Source of the DNA: DASUPK01 sp963736685
Lineage (GTDB): Bacteria > Actinomycetota > Thermoleophilia > Solirubrobacterales > 70-9
DNA: 64,000 nt
Reading direction: 5' to 3'
Assembly (NCBI GenBank): GCA_963736685.1
Contig: CAVTPZ010000005.1
Span: 15,843-79,842 of the forward strand
In this document: positions 1 through 7,330 of the stretch, one piece after another
Position numbering within the stretch: position 1 is the stretch's first letter
How the letters are laid out: each line of letters begins with the position of its first letter
Program-made: the position numbers and the translations under genes
Notes under the pieces: model-generated
What the model was told of the DNA's origin: nothing
Seen by the model: the letters and a program-made list of their open reading frames with translations, nothing else
The model's database searches: none

Positions 1-66
1 CCGAGGGGTTGCCGAGCAGCGCCGCCCGCGCGTACGCCTGAGTGCTGACGAGTCTCACCCGCGACC

Positions 67-948
67 TCAGCGAAGCCGGTCGCGGAGGCGATCGCCGAAG
101 CGAGGGTCCGCCAGCGCCAGCTCGAGAAAGGTGCGGCAGTAGCCCTCGACGGTGCCGACGTCATGGCGCCGGTCGCCCGGGGGAAGCCGCACCGCGACGA
201 CCCGCTCGCCCTGCTCGATCAATGAGGTGATGGCGTCGGTGAGCTGGACCTCTCCGCCGTGGCCGGCCTCGATCCGCCGCAGCGCGGGGAAGATCGCTGG
301 GGTGAGGACGTAGCGGGCCGCCACCGCCAGATTGCTGGGGGATCGATCGGCGGCGGGCTTCTCGATCATCCGCTCCACCTGGAAGGTCTCCCCTGCGGGG
401 TCGTCCGCCGGCACGACCACCCCGCGCATCGGCGCATCCTCGATCTCGATCTCCTCGACAGCGATCGCGGCGGCCGCGCCGTGGCTCTCGAGAGCGCCGC
501 CAAGGCTCGCCACCACGGTGGATTCGATGCCGCTTCCCAGAATCGAATCGCCGAGTGCCAGCGCGAACGGATCCTCGCCCGCGAATCGCTCGGCGCAGGC
601 GACCGCGTCGCCCAGCCCCCTCGGTTCGGCTTGTCGCGTGTAGAGGAAGTCGACCCCCATCCGCTCGAAGTCGAGTTCGGCGAGCAGATCCTCCTTGCCG
701 CTCTCGCGGAGGGTGCGGATCAGCTCCGGGTCGGGGTCGAAGTGGTCCTCGATCGAGCTCTTCCCCCTGCCGGTCACGAACAGGATCCGCTCGATCCCGG
801 CGGCGGCAAGCTCCTCGACCACGTACTGGACGACGGGCTTGCCGACCACCGGCAGCATCTCCTTGGGCTGGGACTTGGTGGCCGGGAGCAGACGTGTGCC
901 GAGTCCGGCAACCGGGACCACGGCATCGACGACGCCCATCGCGGCCAC
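67..948 (-). CDS. galU: UTP--glucose-1-phosphate uridylyltransferase
   Basis: Makes UDP-glucose from UTP and glucose-1-phosphate in the cytosol, feeding cell-envelope glycans. The N-terminus carries the nucleotidyltransferase signature GLGTRLLPATKSQPKEML (from about residue 15), followed by KPVVQYVVEE and, further on, the family stretch ENKP-like MIEKP; 293 aa is the usual bacterial GalU length. The start shown is a GTG; an ATG three codons downstream (ending at 939) is equally possible and neither has a clear Shine-Dalgarno. It lies 1 nt after the stop of the membrane-protein gene upstream on the same strand, so the two are probably cotranscribed. Confidence 0.93.
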   Translation of the reverse strand: MAAMGVVDAVVPVAGLGTRLLPATKSQPKEMLPVVGKPVVQYVVEELAAAGIERILFVTGRGKSSIEDHFDPDPELIRTLRESGKEDLLAELDFERMGVDFLYTRQAEPRGLGDAVACAERFAGEDPFALALGDSILGSGIESTVVASLGGALESHGAAAAIAVEEIEIEDAPMRGVVVPADDPAGETFQVERMIEKPAADRSPSNLAVAARYVLTPAIFPALRRIEAGHGGEVQLTDAITSLIEQGERVVAVRLPPGDRRHDVGTVEGYCRTFLELALADPRFGDRLRDRLR

Positions 949-949
949 T

Positions 950-1702
950 CTATTCCGCCTCGCCGACCAGGGCCTTGGCCATCACGCTGGGCGCGGGCGC
1001 CTGGCCGTGCAGGATCAGCAGGCGGACCGCGACGATGGCGATGACCAGGCCCTCGAACGGCTGGAAGATCGCCTCGGCGAGCACGTTGACGATCGTGAGT
1101 ACCACGGTGCCACTGAAGGGGGCCACGATCGCCTGGACCGCGAGCTCCGTGACCAGGATCGTCCCCACGACGATCACGAACACCTTCCAGGCCCTCCCGC
1201 GAACGAGGAAGACACTTCTTCGTATCGAGTCCCGGACGCCTCGGTGCTCGAGCTTCATGACCGGGGCCGAGGCCGAGACATAGGTGAGGAAGACCAATGC
1301 GGGGACGACCAGCAGCACGAAGCCGATCGCGGCCCCGAGAGTCACGACGAGATCGAGCAGGATCAGGCGGCCGATCGGCATCGACCGGACGAGCACGCCC
1401 GTCGGGGGCAGCGGCTGGCCCGCGCGCCAGTCCACCACAGCGGCCGCCGTCAGTCCGGCGTAGATCGCCTGTCCCAGCAGGTTCACGGCGGTGGTGAGCA
1501 GGGCCACCCCGATGGTCGCAACGTCGAAGAGGTTCCGGATGTGCTCGACGTGGAACCCCTCGAGGACGCCGTCCGCGATCGCCTGCGGCAGCAAGATGAT
1601 CACGGCGGCGGGAATCAGGAAGCGCCAGTGCTGCCTGTAGACGCGCCACATCTCGGAGAGGACGCTGCGCACCCCGAGGCCATTTCCAGCGGCGGGGGTC
1701 AT
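950..1702 (-). CDS. Polytopic membrane protein (YciC/GDPD-membrane-domain-like)
   Basis: A 250-residue protein with about six hydrophobic segments, for example around LIPAAVIILLPQAIADG, LVVTLGAAIGFVLLVVPALVF and VFVIVVGTILVTELAV. The central helix followed by LxxRxSxxLVRGRxWKVF resembles the membrane domain seen in YciC and glycerophosphodiester phosphodiesterase membrane proteins, whose exact role is unknown. I chose the ATG at 1702 because the longer open frame upstream is Arg/Pro-rich and looks non-coding. It precedes galU on the same strand almost without a gap. Confidence 0.75.
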   Translation of the reverse strand: MTPAAGNGLGVRSVLSEMWRVYRQHWRFLIPAAVIILLPQAIADGVLEGFHVEHIRNLFDVATIGVALLTTAVNLLGQAIYAGLTAAAVVDWRAGQPLPPTGVLVRSMPIGRLILLDLVVTLGAAIGFVLLVVPALVFLTYVSASAPVMKLEHRGVRDSIRRSVFLVRGRAWKVFVIVVGTILVTELAVQAIVAPFSGTVVLTIVNVLAEAIFQPFEGLVIAIVAVRLLILHGQAPAPSVMAKALVGEAE

Positions 1703-1752
1703 CGTCTGGTCAGCTCGCCGAGCGTCCGCACGCGGCGATCCTAGATAGCCCC

Positions 1753-1959
1753 TCAGGCGGCGCGGCGCTCGGGTCTGCGCCCCCGCGAGGGGAGTCTGTG
1801 GAGCGATCCCCCGGCTTGCCGGACTTCCGCCACCTCCATCAGCACGAAGCCGTAATCGCACTCGCAGACGAATCCGTCGAGCTCATCGAGATCATCGATC
1901 TCGACCTCGAGCTCCTCGGGGCATTGCGGGTCCGAGCAGACGATCCTGGCGAGCAGCAT
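1753..1959 (-). CDS. Small Cys-containing hypothetical protein
   Basis: A 68-residue acidic protein starting MLLARIVCSDPQCPEE. Two cysteine pairs (C8/C13 and C32/C34) suggest a small metal-binding ribbon, which is inference. The C-terminus is Arg-rich and may be a run-on. Its start is only 26 nt from the divergently oriented NUDIX gene, so the two share a promoter region. I do not recognise the family. Confidence 0.55.
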   Translation of the reverse strand: MLLARIVCSDPQCPEELEVEIDDLDELDGFVCECDYGFVLMEVAEVRQAGGSLHRLPSRGRRPERRAA

Positions 1960-1985
1960 GTGAGCGATGGTGCCGGGAGGGGCGG

Positions 1986-2528
1986 ATGGATGGGCGAGTC
2001 CGTGAATGTGAACGGCGGTTTCCTTACGCTGCGCTGGTGGCGCGAGGCGAATTCGATCTCGGGGACGGCAAGCCGGACATCACCGCGGCCGGCGGCGTGG
2101 TCATCCACCGCGATGAGGAGGGCCGCCCGCGAGTGGCGGTGATCCACCGTCCCAAGTACGGCGACTGGTCGCTGCCGAAGGGCAAGCTGGAGAAGGGGGA
2201 GGGGTGGCAGGAGGCCGCTCTTCGCGAGGTCCACGAGGAGACCGGCTACGAGTGCGAGCTGGGCCCGGAGCTCCCGCACGTCTCCTATCTCGACCGGAAG
2301 GGCCGCCGGAAGCTCGTCCGCTACTGGCTGATGGAGCCGGTGAAGGGTGAGTTCACGGCGCACGACGAGGTCGATGAGCTGCGCTGGCTGATCCCGGGCG
2401 AGGCCGACGAGCTGCTCACCTATCCGCATGACAAGGAGCTCGTCAAGAAGGCGATGCGCCGCTACCGCCTGCGGCGCTTCACCCGGGCACTGACGCCGTG
2501 GGCGAATTCGCCGATGTCGGATGCCTGA
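1986..2528 (+). CDS. NUDIX hydrolase
   Basis: Hydrolyses a nucleoside diphosphate linked to another moiety. The Nudix box GX5EX7REUXEEXGU is intact: G66, E72, then R80-E-V-H-E-E-T-G87. The core starts at about residue 31 (DITAAGGVVIH); the first 30 residues are poorly defined, so the start could be further downstream, although no good alternative start codon is visible. The order of motifs (WSLPKGKLEKGE) resembles the MutT/Ap4A-type diadenosine or nucleoside polyphosphate hydrolases of actinobacteria. Substrate is not predictable from sequence alone. Confidence 0.88.
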   Translation: MDGRVRECERRFPYAALVARGEFDLGDGKPDITAAGGVVIHRDEEGRPRVAVIHRPKYGDWSLPKGKLEKGEGWQEAALREVHEETGYECELGPELPHVSYLDRKGRRKLVRYWLMEPVKGEFTAHDEVDELRWLIPGEADELLTYPHDKELVKKAMRRYRLRRFTRALTPWANSPMSDA

Positions 2529-2621
2529 GGCCCTCCCGGCCAGTAACGCGCGGTGCTTAGGATGGACTGAGGAGTACCCCGGATCGCACGATTCGGGGCA
2601 CCGACTCAAGGAGCCGCGCAA

Positions 2622-3143
2622 ATGACCGACAACACCGAGACCGCGATCCTCGCCGGCGGTTGCTTCTGGGGTGTCCAGGAGCTGCTCCGCAAGCGGGACG
2701 GAGTGATCTCCACCCGAGTGGGCTACACCGGCGGGGAGAACGACAACCCGACCTACGGAAACCACCCCGGCCATGCCGAGGCCGTGGAGATCGTCTTCGA
2801 TCCCGACCGGATCTCATACCGGGACATCCTGGAGTTCTTCTTCCAGATCCACGACCCGACCACCAGGGACCGCCAGGGCAACGACATCGGATCGAGTTAC
2901 CGCTCCGAGATCTTCTACACGACCGACGAGCAGCGCCAGGTAGCCGAGGACACGATCGCCGACGTCGACGCTTCCGGCATCTGGCCCGGCAAGGTCATCA
3001 CCGAGATCAGCGAGGCCGGCCCCTTCTGGGAGGCCGAGCCGGAGCACCAGGACTACCTGCAGCGCTACCCGAACGGCTACACCTGCCACTTCCCGCGGCC
3101 GGACTGGAAGCTTCCGCACCGCGAGACGGCGCAGAGCAGCTAG
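2622..3143 (+). CDS. msrA: Peptide-methionine (S)-S-oxide reductase
   Basis: Repairs oxidised methionine using thioredoxin as electron donor. The catalytic motif GGCFWG is at residues 12-17 (Cys14), with the downstream family blocks VGYTGG, HAEAVEIVFDP and FFxIHDPTTxxRQGNDxGxxYRS. At 173 aa it is full length. An AAGGAG ribosome binding site sits just before the ATG. The gene stands alone, followed by a large palindrome (3166-3241) that may end its transcript. Confidence 0.96.
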   Translation: MTDNTETAILAGGCFWGVQELLRKRDGVISTRVGYTGGENDNPTYGNHPGHAEAVEIVFDPDRISYRDILEFFFQIHDPTTRDRQGNDIGSSYRSEIFYTTDEQRQVAEDTIADVDASGIWPGKVITEISEAGPFWEAEPEHQDYLQRYPNGYTCHFPRPDWKLPHRETAQSS

Positions 3144-3165
3144 GGGCGCCAGACCTAGGCATCGG

Positions 3166-3241
3166 CCAGCGGGTCCTGTCGCGGAATTTCACCGGGGATC
3201 GAGGCATCTCACCCCGGCTGAAATTCCGCGCCACCCGCTGG
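3166..3241. terminator. Large imperfect palindrome after msrA
   Basis: Outer arms CCAGCGGGT (3166-3174) and ACCCGCTGG (3233-3241) enclose inner arms GCGGAATTTCACCGGGG (3181-3197) and CCCCGGCTGAAATTCCGC (3212-3229), which pair perfectly apart from one bulged C. The inner hairpin alone has 17 base pairs. It begins 22 nt after the msrA stop. There is no T-run, so Rho-independent termination is uncertain; mRNA 3'-end protection or a repeat element is possible. Confidence 0.6.
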
Positions 3242-3271
3242 AGATGCGTCTGCGCCGGACGGAAGTGCACC

Positions 3272-3293
3272 GCTGCTTCTGGTCCAAAGTGGC
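3272..3293. repeat. Small palindrome, family A, copy 1 (degenerate)
   Basis: GCTGCTTCTGGTCCAAAGTGGC, an imperfect version of the GCYGCTTT-n6-AAAGCRGC hairpin found at five other places between 3.2 and 6.5 kb. Its last base touches the stop codon of a minus-strand SnoaL-like fragment. Confidence 0.5.
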
Positions 3294-3345
3294 TACTCCG
3301 ACAGCCCGGCGGCTTCGAGGCCTTCCTCCCAGGAGAAGTAGCCTG
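3293..3345 (-). pseudogene. SnoaL-like C-terminal remnant 1
   Basis: Read on the minus strand, the bases encode EEGLEAAGLSE followed by TAG, matching the C-terminus ERExAFEAAGLSE of the fragment at 4299-4514. No start codon or upstream domain remains; the plus-strand secreted-protein remnant begins right after it. It is a fragment left by recombination or duplication. Confidence 0.5.
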
Positions 3346-3358
3346 GACATGTGCCGCC

Positions 3359-3979
3359 TTTCTAGGAGCCACGGCCTCGGCCTCAGCCGGAACGCTTGAC
3401 CAGCAACAGACCAGCTCCAGTGTAGACGCGGGTTTGTTTGCGACCCAAAGCGTCGCCCAGACCTTCACGGCGGGCATCACTGGCAGCCTGGACCAAGCCG
3501 ACCTGTTGCTCTTCAAATCCGGCACCCCCGCCGAGCCCCTCACCGTTGAGATACGCAACACGTCCGCGGGTGCGCCCGGTACATCGGTTCTCGCAAGCGC
3601 GAGCATTCCCACCTCGGCCATCGGAACTCCTCCGGCGACGTTCGTGCCGGTCACTTTCACGACGCCCGCAGCCGTGACGGCAGGCACGCAGTACGCGCTC
3701 GTCGCCTACACGACACACGTGACCAACGACTACGGTGGGTGGCGCTACCAAGCCGCCACGAACCCGTACGCCGGGGGTTCGGGGTTCAGCACCTTCGACC
3801 CCGTCCCTCCGATGGTGGGCTGGAATCAGCAGACGGGGGCCGACTACGCCTTCAAGACCTACGTCACACCACCGCCCCCAACAAACACGGGGCAGCCAAC
3901 CAAGAAGAAGTGCAAGAAGAAGAAGCACAAGCGCTCGGCCGAGTCGGCCAAGAAGAAGTGCAAGAAAAAGAAGAAGTAG
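3359..3979 (+). pseudogene. Secreted protein with Lys/Cys-rich tail, damaged 5' end
   Basis: From ASASAGTLDQQQ onward the frame is a clear paralogue of the protein encoded at 4539-5195: a beta-rich domain (AQTFTAGITGSLDQADLLLF, FVPVTF, GTQYALVAYTT, ADYAFKTYV) resembling choice-of-anchor-type extracellular domains, then a tail made of KKKCKKKKHKR and KKKCKKKKK. The signal peptide is incomplete: the only plausible start, ATG at 3349 behind an AGGAGA site, is in another frame, so part of the leader is deleted and the frame shifted. No in-frame ATG, GTG or TTG precedes the conserved region closely. Unless a frameshift is bypassed, it is not exported. The stop at 3977-3979 is followed by a hairpin. 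Confidence 0.6.
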
Positions 3980-3997
3980 CCACCTAGCCCCTGGCGA

Positions 3998-4023
3998 CCG
4001 CCGCTTTTCGTCCAAAGCGGCGG
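3998..4023. terminator. Palindrome, family A, copy 2
   Basis: CCGCCGCTTT (3998-4007), loop TCGTCC, AAAGCGGCGG (4014-4023): a perfect 10-bp stem 18 nt after the stop of the secreted-protein remnant and 6 nt from the stop of a minus-strand SnoaL-like remnant. It lies where a bidirectional terminator would. No long T-run follows. Confidence 0.6.
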
Positions 4024-4028
4024 TTTGC

Positions 4029-4072
4029 CTACTCCCGTAGCCCGGCGGCCTCGAGGGCTTCGCTGTGGCCGA
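4029..4072 (-). pseudogene. SnoaL-like C-terminal remnant 2
   Basis: Minus-strand reading gives EALEAAGLRE followed by TAG (4029-4031), the same C-terminal motif as the other remnants. Upstream sequence does not continue the domain. Confidence 0.45.
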
Positions 4073-4298
4073 CGACAAGATCCCCGGACGATGGGCGGAA
4101 ACATTCGTCCATATCAGGTCGAAGCGCTGGCCGCCGATTCGCCAGAAAATAATCTCGCACTGAGAGTGCTGAGAGCCACTTCGGCGGGCGGACTCAGCAC
4201 CCCAGGGGGAGACCCGGCACACAACGGGTCCTTCCTAACGTTCAGGGGGCTTGCGAGGCTGCGGGCCCCCTGAACTCATCTCAGAGCAGAGACATCGC

Positions 4299-4514
4299 CT
4301 ACTCCGACAGGCCGGCGGCTTCGAAGGCCTTCTCGCGCTCGGGGAACGTCTTCAGGGACAGGATCTTGCCGTCGTGGATCGTCCACAGGTGTCCATTGCG
4401 AACCTCGATCTCACTGCTGGTGCCCTTGGGCCGGGTCAGAACCTTGACGAAAGCCAATAGACCGGTCGAACGATCTCGACGTTCTCTTTCGACATCGCCC
4501 ACGCAGCGAATCAC
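4299..4514 (-). pseudogene. SnoaL/NTF2-like C-terminal half
   Basis: A 71-codon frame opening with GTG. From about residue 18 it matches the second half of a SnoaL-like (NTF2 fold) domain: EIEVRNGHLWTIHDGKILSLKTF then PEREKAFEAAGLSE. The N-terminal helices and first strands of the fold, about 60-70 residues, are missing, so it is probably a truncated gene rather than a working protein. It sits in the same patch as three further C-terminal fragments. Confidence 0.5.
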
Positions 4515-4533
4515 CGCTTCTCGTCCAAAGCAG
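4514..4533. repeat. Palindrome, family A, copy 3 (degenerate)
   Basis: CCGCTTCTCGTCCAAAGCAG lies 5 nt beyond the stop codon of the secreted protein at 4539-5195 (minus strand). The loop TCGTCC is identical to copies 2 and 5. Confidence 0.45.
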
Positions 4534-4538
4534 TACCG

Positions 4539-5195
4539 CTAAACGGGCAGCAGCGCCGCCTTCTTACGGCACTTCCTCCGCGCCTTCTTGGAGTGCTTCT
4601 TCTTGCACTTCCTGAGGGCGGCGGCGCGTTGGTCTGTCGGCCCCGCAGGCGGAGGCGCAGGGATCACGTAGGTCTTGAAGGTGAAGTCGCTGGGCTGCGA
4701 CGTCCAGAAGACGGACCCTGACGGGGGAGACGACGACGACGTGAAACCAACGCCACCCGCGTATGAATCTCCTGCGCCACGTGCCCACTTGTAGAGGGAC
4801 CCGCCCGAGGTGTAGGCAACGATGGCGTACTGGGCCCCTGCCACCACAGACGCGGGCGAATCGAAGTGGACGGGCACGAACACGTGAAGGCTTGGGACGG
4901 CGCTGCCCGGAAGATCTTGGCTGGCCAGGACCATGGCGCCGGGCACGCCCGAGGAGTTTCTGATCTGGACGACAAGGGGGGTCAGGTTGCCGCTGGTTTC
5001 AAGGGACAGGTCGACCTTGTCCAGCTTGCCGGTGATCCCTACGGTGAAGGTCTGAGCGGCGCTTCCGGAGGAGATTCCTATGAAGCCGCCGGTGTCATCG
5101 GTTTGCTGTTGATCAAGAGTCCCGGCCGAGGCTGAGGCTGGGGCTCCAAGCAACAGCGTCGCGAGAGCGGCCGCACCAAGAATCATCCTGCGCAT
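4539..5195 (-). CDS. Secreted protein with Lys/Cys-rich C-terminus
   Basis: A 218-residue protein with a Sec signal peptide (MRRMILGAAALATLLLGAPASASA), a beta-sandwich-type region (residues about 25-165) with the repeated style AQTFTVGITGKLDKVDLSL, FVPVHFDSP and GAQYAIVAYT, then a basic tail with KKCKKK-like clusters (LRKCKKKHSKKARRKCRKK). The tail may bind acidic wall polymers or DNA, or be crosslinked through cysteines; this is inference. It is the intact paralogue of the damaged gene at 3359-3979, which lies on the opposite strand facing it. Confidence 0.8.
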   Translation of the reverse strand: MRRMILGAAALATLLLGAPASASAGTLDQQQTDDTGGFIGISSGSAAQTFTVGITGKLDKVDLSLETSGNLTPLVVQIRNSSGVPGAMVLASQDLPGSAVPSLHVFVPVHFDSPASVVAGAQYAIVAYTSGGSLYKWARGAGDSYAGGVGFTSSSSPPSGSVFWTSQPSDFTFKTYVIPAPPPAGPTDQRAAALRKCKKKHSKKARRKCRKKAALLPV

Positions 5196-5313
5196 TTCGG
5201 TTTCCTTGCTGGGAGCCCCCTGGCAGATCCACCCGAGCCTAGTCAGCCCCCCGTCGCCATGTCAAGAGATCGGTCGGAGCAGCTTTGTACCGAGTGGACA
5301 CCTCGTGGCGACG

Positions 5314-5343
5314 GACTGCTGCTTTCCATGCAAAGCAGCAGTC
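5314..5343. terminator. Palindrome, family A, copy 4 (best copy)
   Basis: GACTGCTGCTTT (5314-5325), loop CCATGC, AAAGCAGCAGTC (5332-5343): a perfect 12-bp stem. It lies 14 nt beyond the stop of the short minus-strand frame at 5357, the place expected of a terminator hairpin. Confidence 0.6.
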
Positions 5344-5356
5344 TTGCGTGGCGGCT

Positions 5357-5527
5357 CTAGCGCAAGGGGCGACCGCTCGGTCGCGAGGCGATCGACCAGC
5401 GCCAGGGAGGTTCCTCGCCCGGCGGGAACAGGTAGTGGTCCCCTCCGGGGAGCGTCTCCAAGGGAACCAGCGCCGGGTCGTCCTCGAGGTTCAGCCGGAT
5501 CACGGACGCGGCGGCAATTTCGGCCAC
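5357..5527 (-). CDS. Short frame, possible gene fragment
   Basis: A 56-codon frame starting with GTG. The translation is protein-like (VIRLNLEDDPALVPLETL, then DHYLFPPGEEPPWRW) and not the Arg/Ala-rich text typical of shadow frames here. It continues open upstream to a stop near 5570 without an ATG. It is followed by the perfect palindrome at 5314-5343. It may be the C-terminal end of a deleted gene. Family unknown. Confidence 0.3.
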   Translation of the reverse strand: MAEIAAASVIRLNLEDDPALVPLETLPGGDHYLFPPGEEPPWRWSIASRPSGRPLR

Positions 5528-5628
5528 CCCCGCGGCACGGACAATCCTTTGCCAGCCAAGTCCCGGTATCTAGAGCCAGTTAGTAACCAACACTCGTGGG
5601 CGGACATGACGCGCTACTCATCCAAAGT

Positions 5629-5650
5629 GCCGCTTTTCGTCCAAAGCAGC
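5629..5650. repeat. Palindrome, family A, copy 5
   Basis: GCCGCTTT-TCGTCC-AAAGCAGC with one mismatch in the stem; its last base is the first base of the stop codon of the SnoaL-like remnant that ends at 5650. Confidence 0.5.
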
Positions 5651-5766
5651 TATCCCTCGCCGTCTGCCAGCCCTGCAGCCTCCAAGGCTTCAGCTCGGCC
5701 CGGGTACTCCGTGACGCGCCAGATCTTCCCATCCTTGAAGCGAATCAGCCGACGGCCCAACCTAGA
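5650..5766 (-). pseudogene. SnoaL-like C-terminal remnant 3
   Basis: Minus-strand reading gives LIRFKDGKIWRVTEYPGRAE then ALEAAGLADGEG and a stop. This is the final strand and tail of a SnoaL-like domain. The frame remains open upstream but there it overlaps, out of frame, the end of the intact gene at 5762-6175, so the homologous part is only about 38 residues. Confidence 0.55.
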
Positions 5767-6175
5767 GCGGTGGCATCCATCGGCCTCCGACGACCATGCC
5801 CTGCTCCCCGGCCTGCTCACCGAGTGCTTGTTCGTGGGCGCCGTAGGCGTGTACGTCAGCGAAACCGGACGGCCCAATCCGAGCTACGACTGCTCGGCGA
5901 AGATGGCTGAACAGTGTGCCGTCTTGGAGCTCGTAGTCGACACCAACCTCTGCGATCCAGACGTCGTCCTGGTGCCATTGGGCTGTGACCCGATGGGTCG
6001 ACGACTGGAACTCTGCGAAGAGGGCGACGAAGAACTCGCGTACGGCGTCCCGCCCCTCAGCGCGCTGTCCATCAAAACCAAATAGGCGGCCGTCCGGTTC
6101 GAATAGTGAAACCGCGGCGTCGAGGTCTTGATCGTCTATTGCCGCGCAGAGTTGCTCGATCGGCGACTGGCTCAC
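5762..6175 (-). CDS. SnoaL-like (NTF2-fold) protein
   Basis: A 137-residue single-domain protein: IEQLCAAIDDQDLDAAVSLF, then DAVREFFVALFAEF, and the C-terminal family ending DVHAYGAHE...GGRWMPPL. The NTF2 fold forms a pocket used by hydrolases, isomerases and ligand-binding proteins; the substrate cannot be read here. It is complete, unlike the four fragments nearby, and differs from them in its C-terminus, so it is not their direct parent. Confidence 0.75.
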   Translation of the reverse strand: MSQSPIEQLCAAIDDQDLDAAVSLFEPDGRLFGFDGQRAEGRDAVREFFVALFAEFQSSTHRVTAQWHQDDVWIAEVGVDYELQDGTLFSHLRRAVVARIGPSGFADVHAYGAHEQALGEQAGEQGMVVGGRWMPPL

Positions 6176-6494
6176 CGGCGCTCCCGCAGGGGACCATCCA
6201 CTGAGTGAACCTCCTGATCGCCGGTCGTGCGGACCTCCATCTCATGCATTGCTGCCCTCCAGACTGCTCGGGGGCTGCGCTCCGGCCAGCGGGTCACGGC
6301 GCGCCGACCGAACTCGGGAGTCTACCTAGCATCTCGCTGACCGGGTGGGGCGGGGAGCCCTTACGTGAACTTCGCCACGAGCACCGCTGCTTTCCATGCA
6401 AAGCAGCACTCCGATGCCTGCTCGGCGCTGCCACCTCCGCCATTCGCGCGCCTTGGCGGTCCGCTCTTCGCGCGGGTAGGCTGCCGCCGGGGAG
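6176..6494. other. Intergenic stretch without recognised gene
   Basis: About 320 bases. It holds the family A palindrome at 6386-6407 and the promoter region of the SHOCT protein. A short match to GGCCAGCGGGTC near 6287 repeats one outer arm of the msrA palindrome. I see no gene. Confidence 0.5.
6386..6407. repeat. Palindrome, family A, copy 6
   Basis: GCTGCTTT (6386-6393), loop CCATGC, AAAGCAGC (6400-6407): perfect 8-bp stem with the same core and loop as the copy at 5314-5343. It is about 90 nt before the SHOCT gene. Confidence 0.6.
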
Positions 6495-7241
6495 ATGGGC
6501 TATCTGATCAAAGCGCCGCTCGGCCTCGGCCTGTTTGTCGGCGGCGTCGTGCTCTTCAACGTCAAGCTCGTCTCCCTGCTCGAGACCGGGACCTGCGCGT
6601 CGGGGAACACGCCGTACCAGATCTCCCAGCCCTGCCCGTCCGGAACCGGCACGGACATCCTCCTGCTGATGGCCGGGATCTTCGGCGGGCTGATCGGAGC
6701 CGGGCTCTTCGCCTTCCGCGGCGATCCTCCGTGGAACAGGGACAGGCCGATCAACAGCGGCAGCGACTTCGGCTTCGGCCTGTTCGCGTGGGGTTTCTTC
6801 TTCACCGCGACCGGGGCGACCTCCCTGATCGCCTCACTCACCAACCAGCAGATCCAGGACTCGAGCGGCGGCCAGCTCGGCGGCCTGATCGTCGGCGGTG
6901 TCTTCCTGGTGATGGGAGTCCCGGCGCTGATCATGTGCATCTGGGCGCTGATCGGCGGGATCGGCAAGCGCAACGAGCGCCCCCCGGCGGTCACGACCGC
7001 GGGGATGGGCGGCATGGGCGGCGGCGTCATGTCCCGGATGAGCGCCGGCCTCGATCAGGCCCGCGCGGCGCAGCAGCTCGGCAACCGGCTTCCCTGGGGG
7101 ACGACCGTCCAAGCCTCCGGTGGGGGCGGCGGAACCGGCGGGCAGCTCGCGAAGCTCGAGCGGCTGCAGAAGCTGCGCGAATCCGGCGCACTCACTGACT
7201 CCGAGTTCGAGCGGGAGAAGGCGAAGATCCTCTCCGAGTAG
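6495..7241 (+). CDS. Membrane protein with SHOCT domain
   Basis: A 248-residue protein with four hydrophobic segments (about 8-25, 53-75, 93-115 and 132-155), a Gly/Met-rich linker (AGMGGMGGGVM) and a C-terminal SHOCT motif (LAKLERLQKLRESGALTDSE, residues about 217-245). SHOCT is a short helical module found at the ends of many membrane proteins and is thought to mediate oligomerisation. The role is unknown. A GGGGAG stretch precedes the ATG. Its stop codon abuts a stop-to-stop palindromic element. Confidence 0.75.
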   Translation: MGYLIKAPLGLGLFVGGVVLFNVKLVSLLETGTCASGNTPYQISQPCPSGTGTDILLLMAGIFGGLIGAGLFAFRGDPPWNRDRPINSGSDFGFGLFAWGFFFTATGATSLIASLTNQQIQDSSGGQLGGLIVGGVFLVMGVPALIMCIWALIGGIGKRNERPPAVTTAGMGGMGGGVMSRMSAGLDQARAAQQLGNRLPWGTTVQASGGGGGTGGQLAKLERLQKLRESGALTDSEFEREKAKILSE

Positions 7242-7330
7242 CGCTCGCCAGTCGGAACTGCTGCGGCCGCTCCACTTAAGTCGCTACGGGCTTCGCCCTT
7301 CGCTCCAAAATGGAGCGGCCTTGCAGTTCC
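7242..7330. repeat. Stop-to-stop palindromic element, family B, copy 1
   Basis: Fills the gap between two convergent stop codons. Outer arms GGAACTGC (7254-7261) and GCAGTTCC (7323-7330); inner perfect arms GGCCGCTCCA (7265-7274) and TGGAGCGGCC (7311-7320); central part AAGTCGCTACGGGCTTCGCCC is shared with copies 2 and 3 and can itself form a GGGC-TTC-GCCC hairpin. It probably acts as a bidirectional terminator; the sharing of the centre between loci shows it is also a dispersed repeat. Confidence 0.7.

Larger units (their letters stand above)
5196..5649. other. Intergenic stretch with one palindrome and one short frame
   Basis: About 450 bases without a recognised gene. It holds the perfect palindrome at 5314-5343, a 56-codon minus-strand frame at 5357-5527 and a half copy of the family A motif (TCCAAAGTGC at 5621). 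Nothing else was recognised. Confidence 0.5.

Noticed and set aside
1..66. Possible gene end at the window start
   Set aside because: 66 bases before the galU stop show no convincing coding text on either strand.
3166..6494. Insertion sequence or MITE as the cause of the repeat patch
   Set aside because: No transposase, no target-site duplications and no shared terminal repeats around the patch were seen; only small palindromes.
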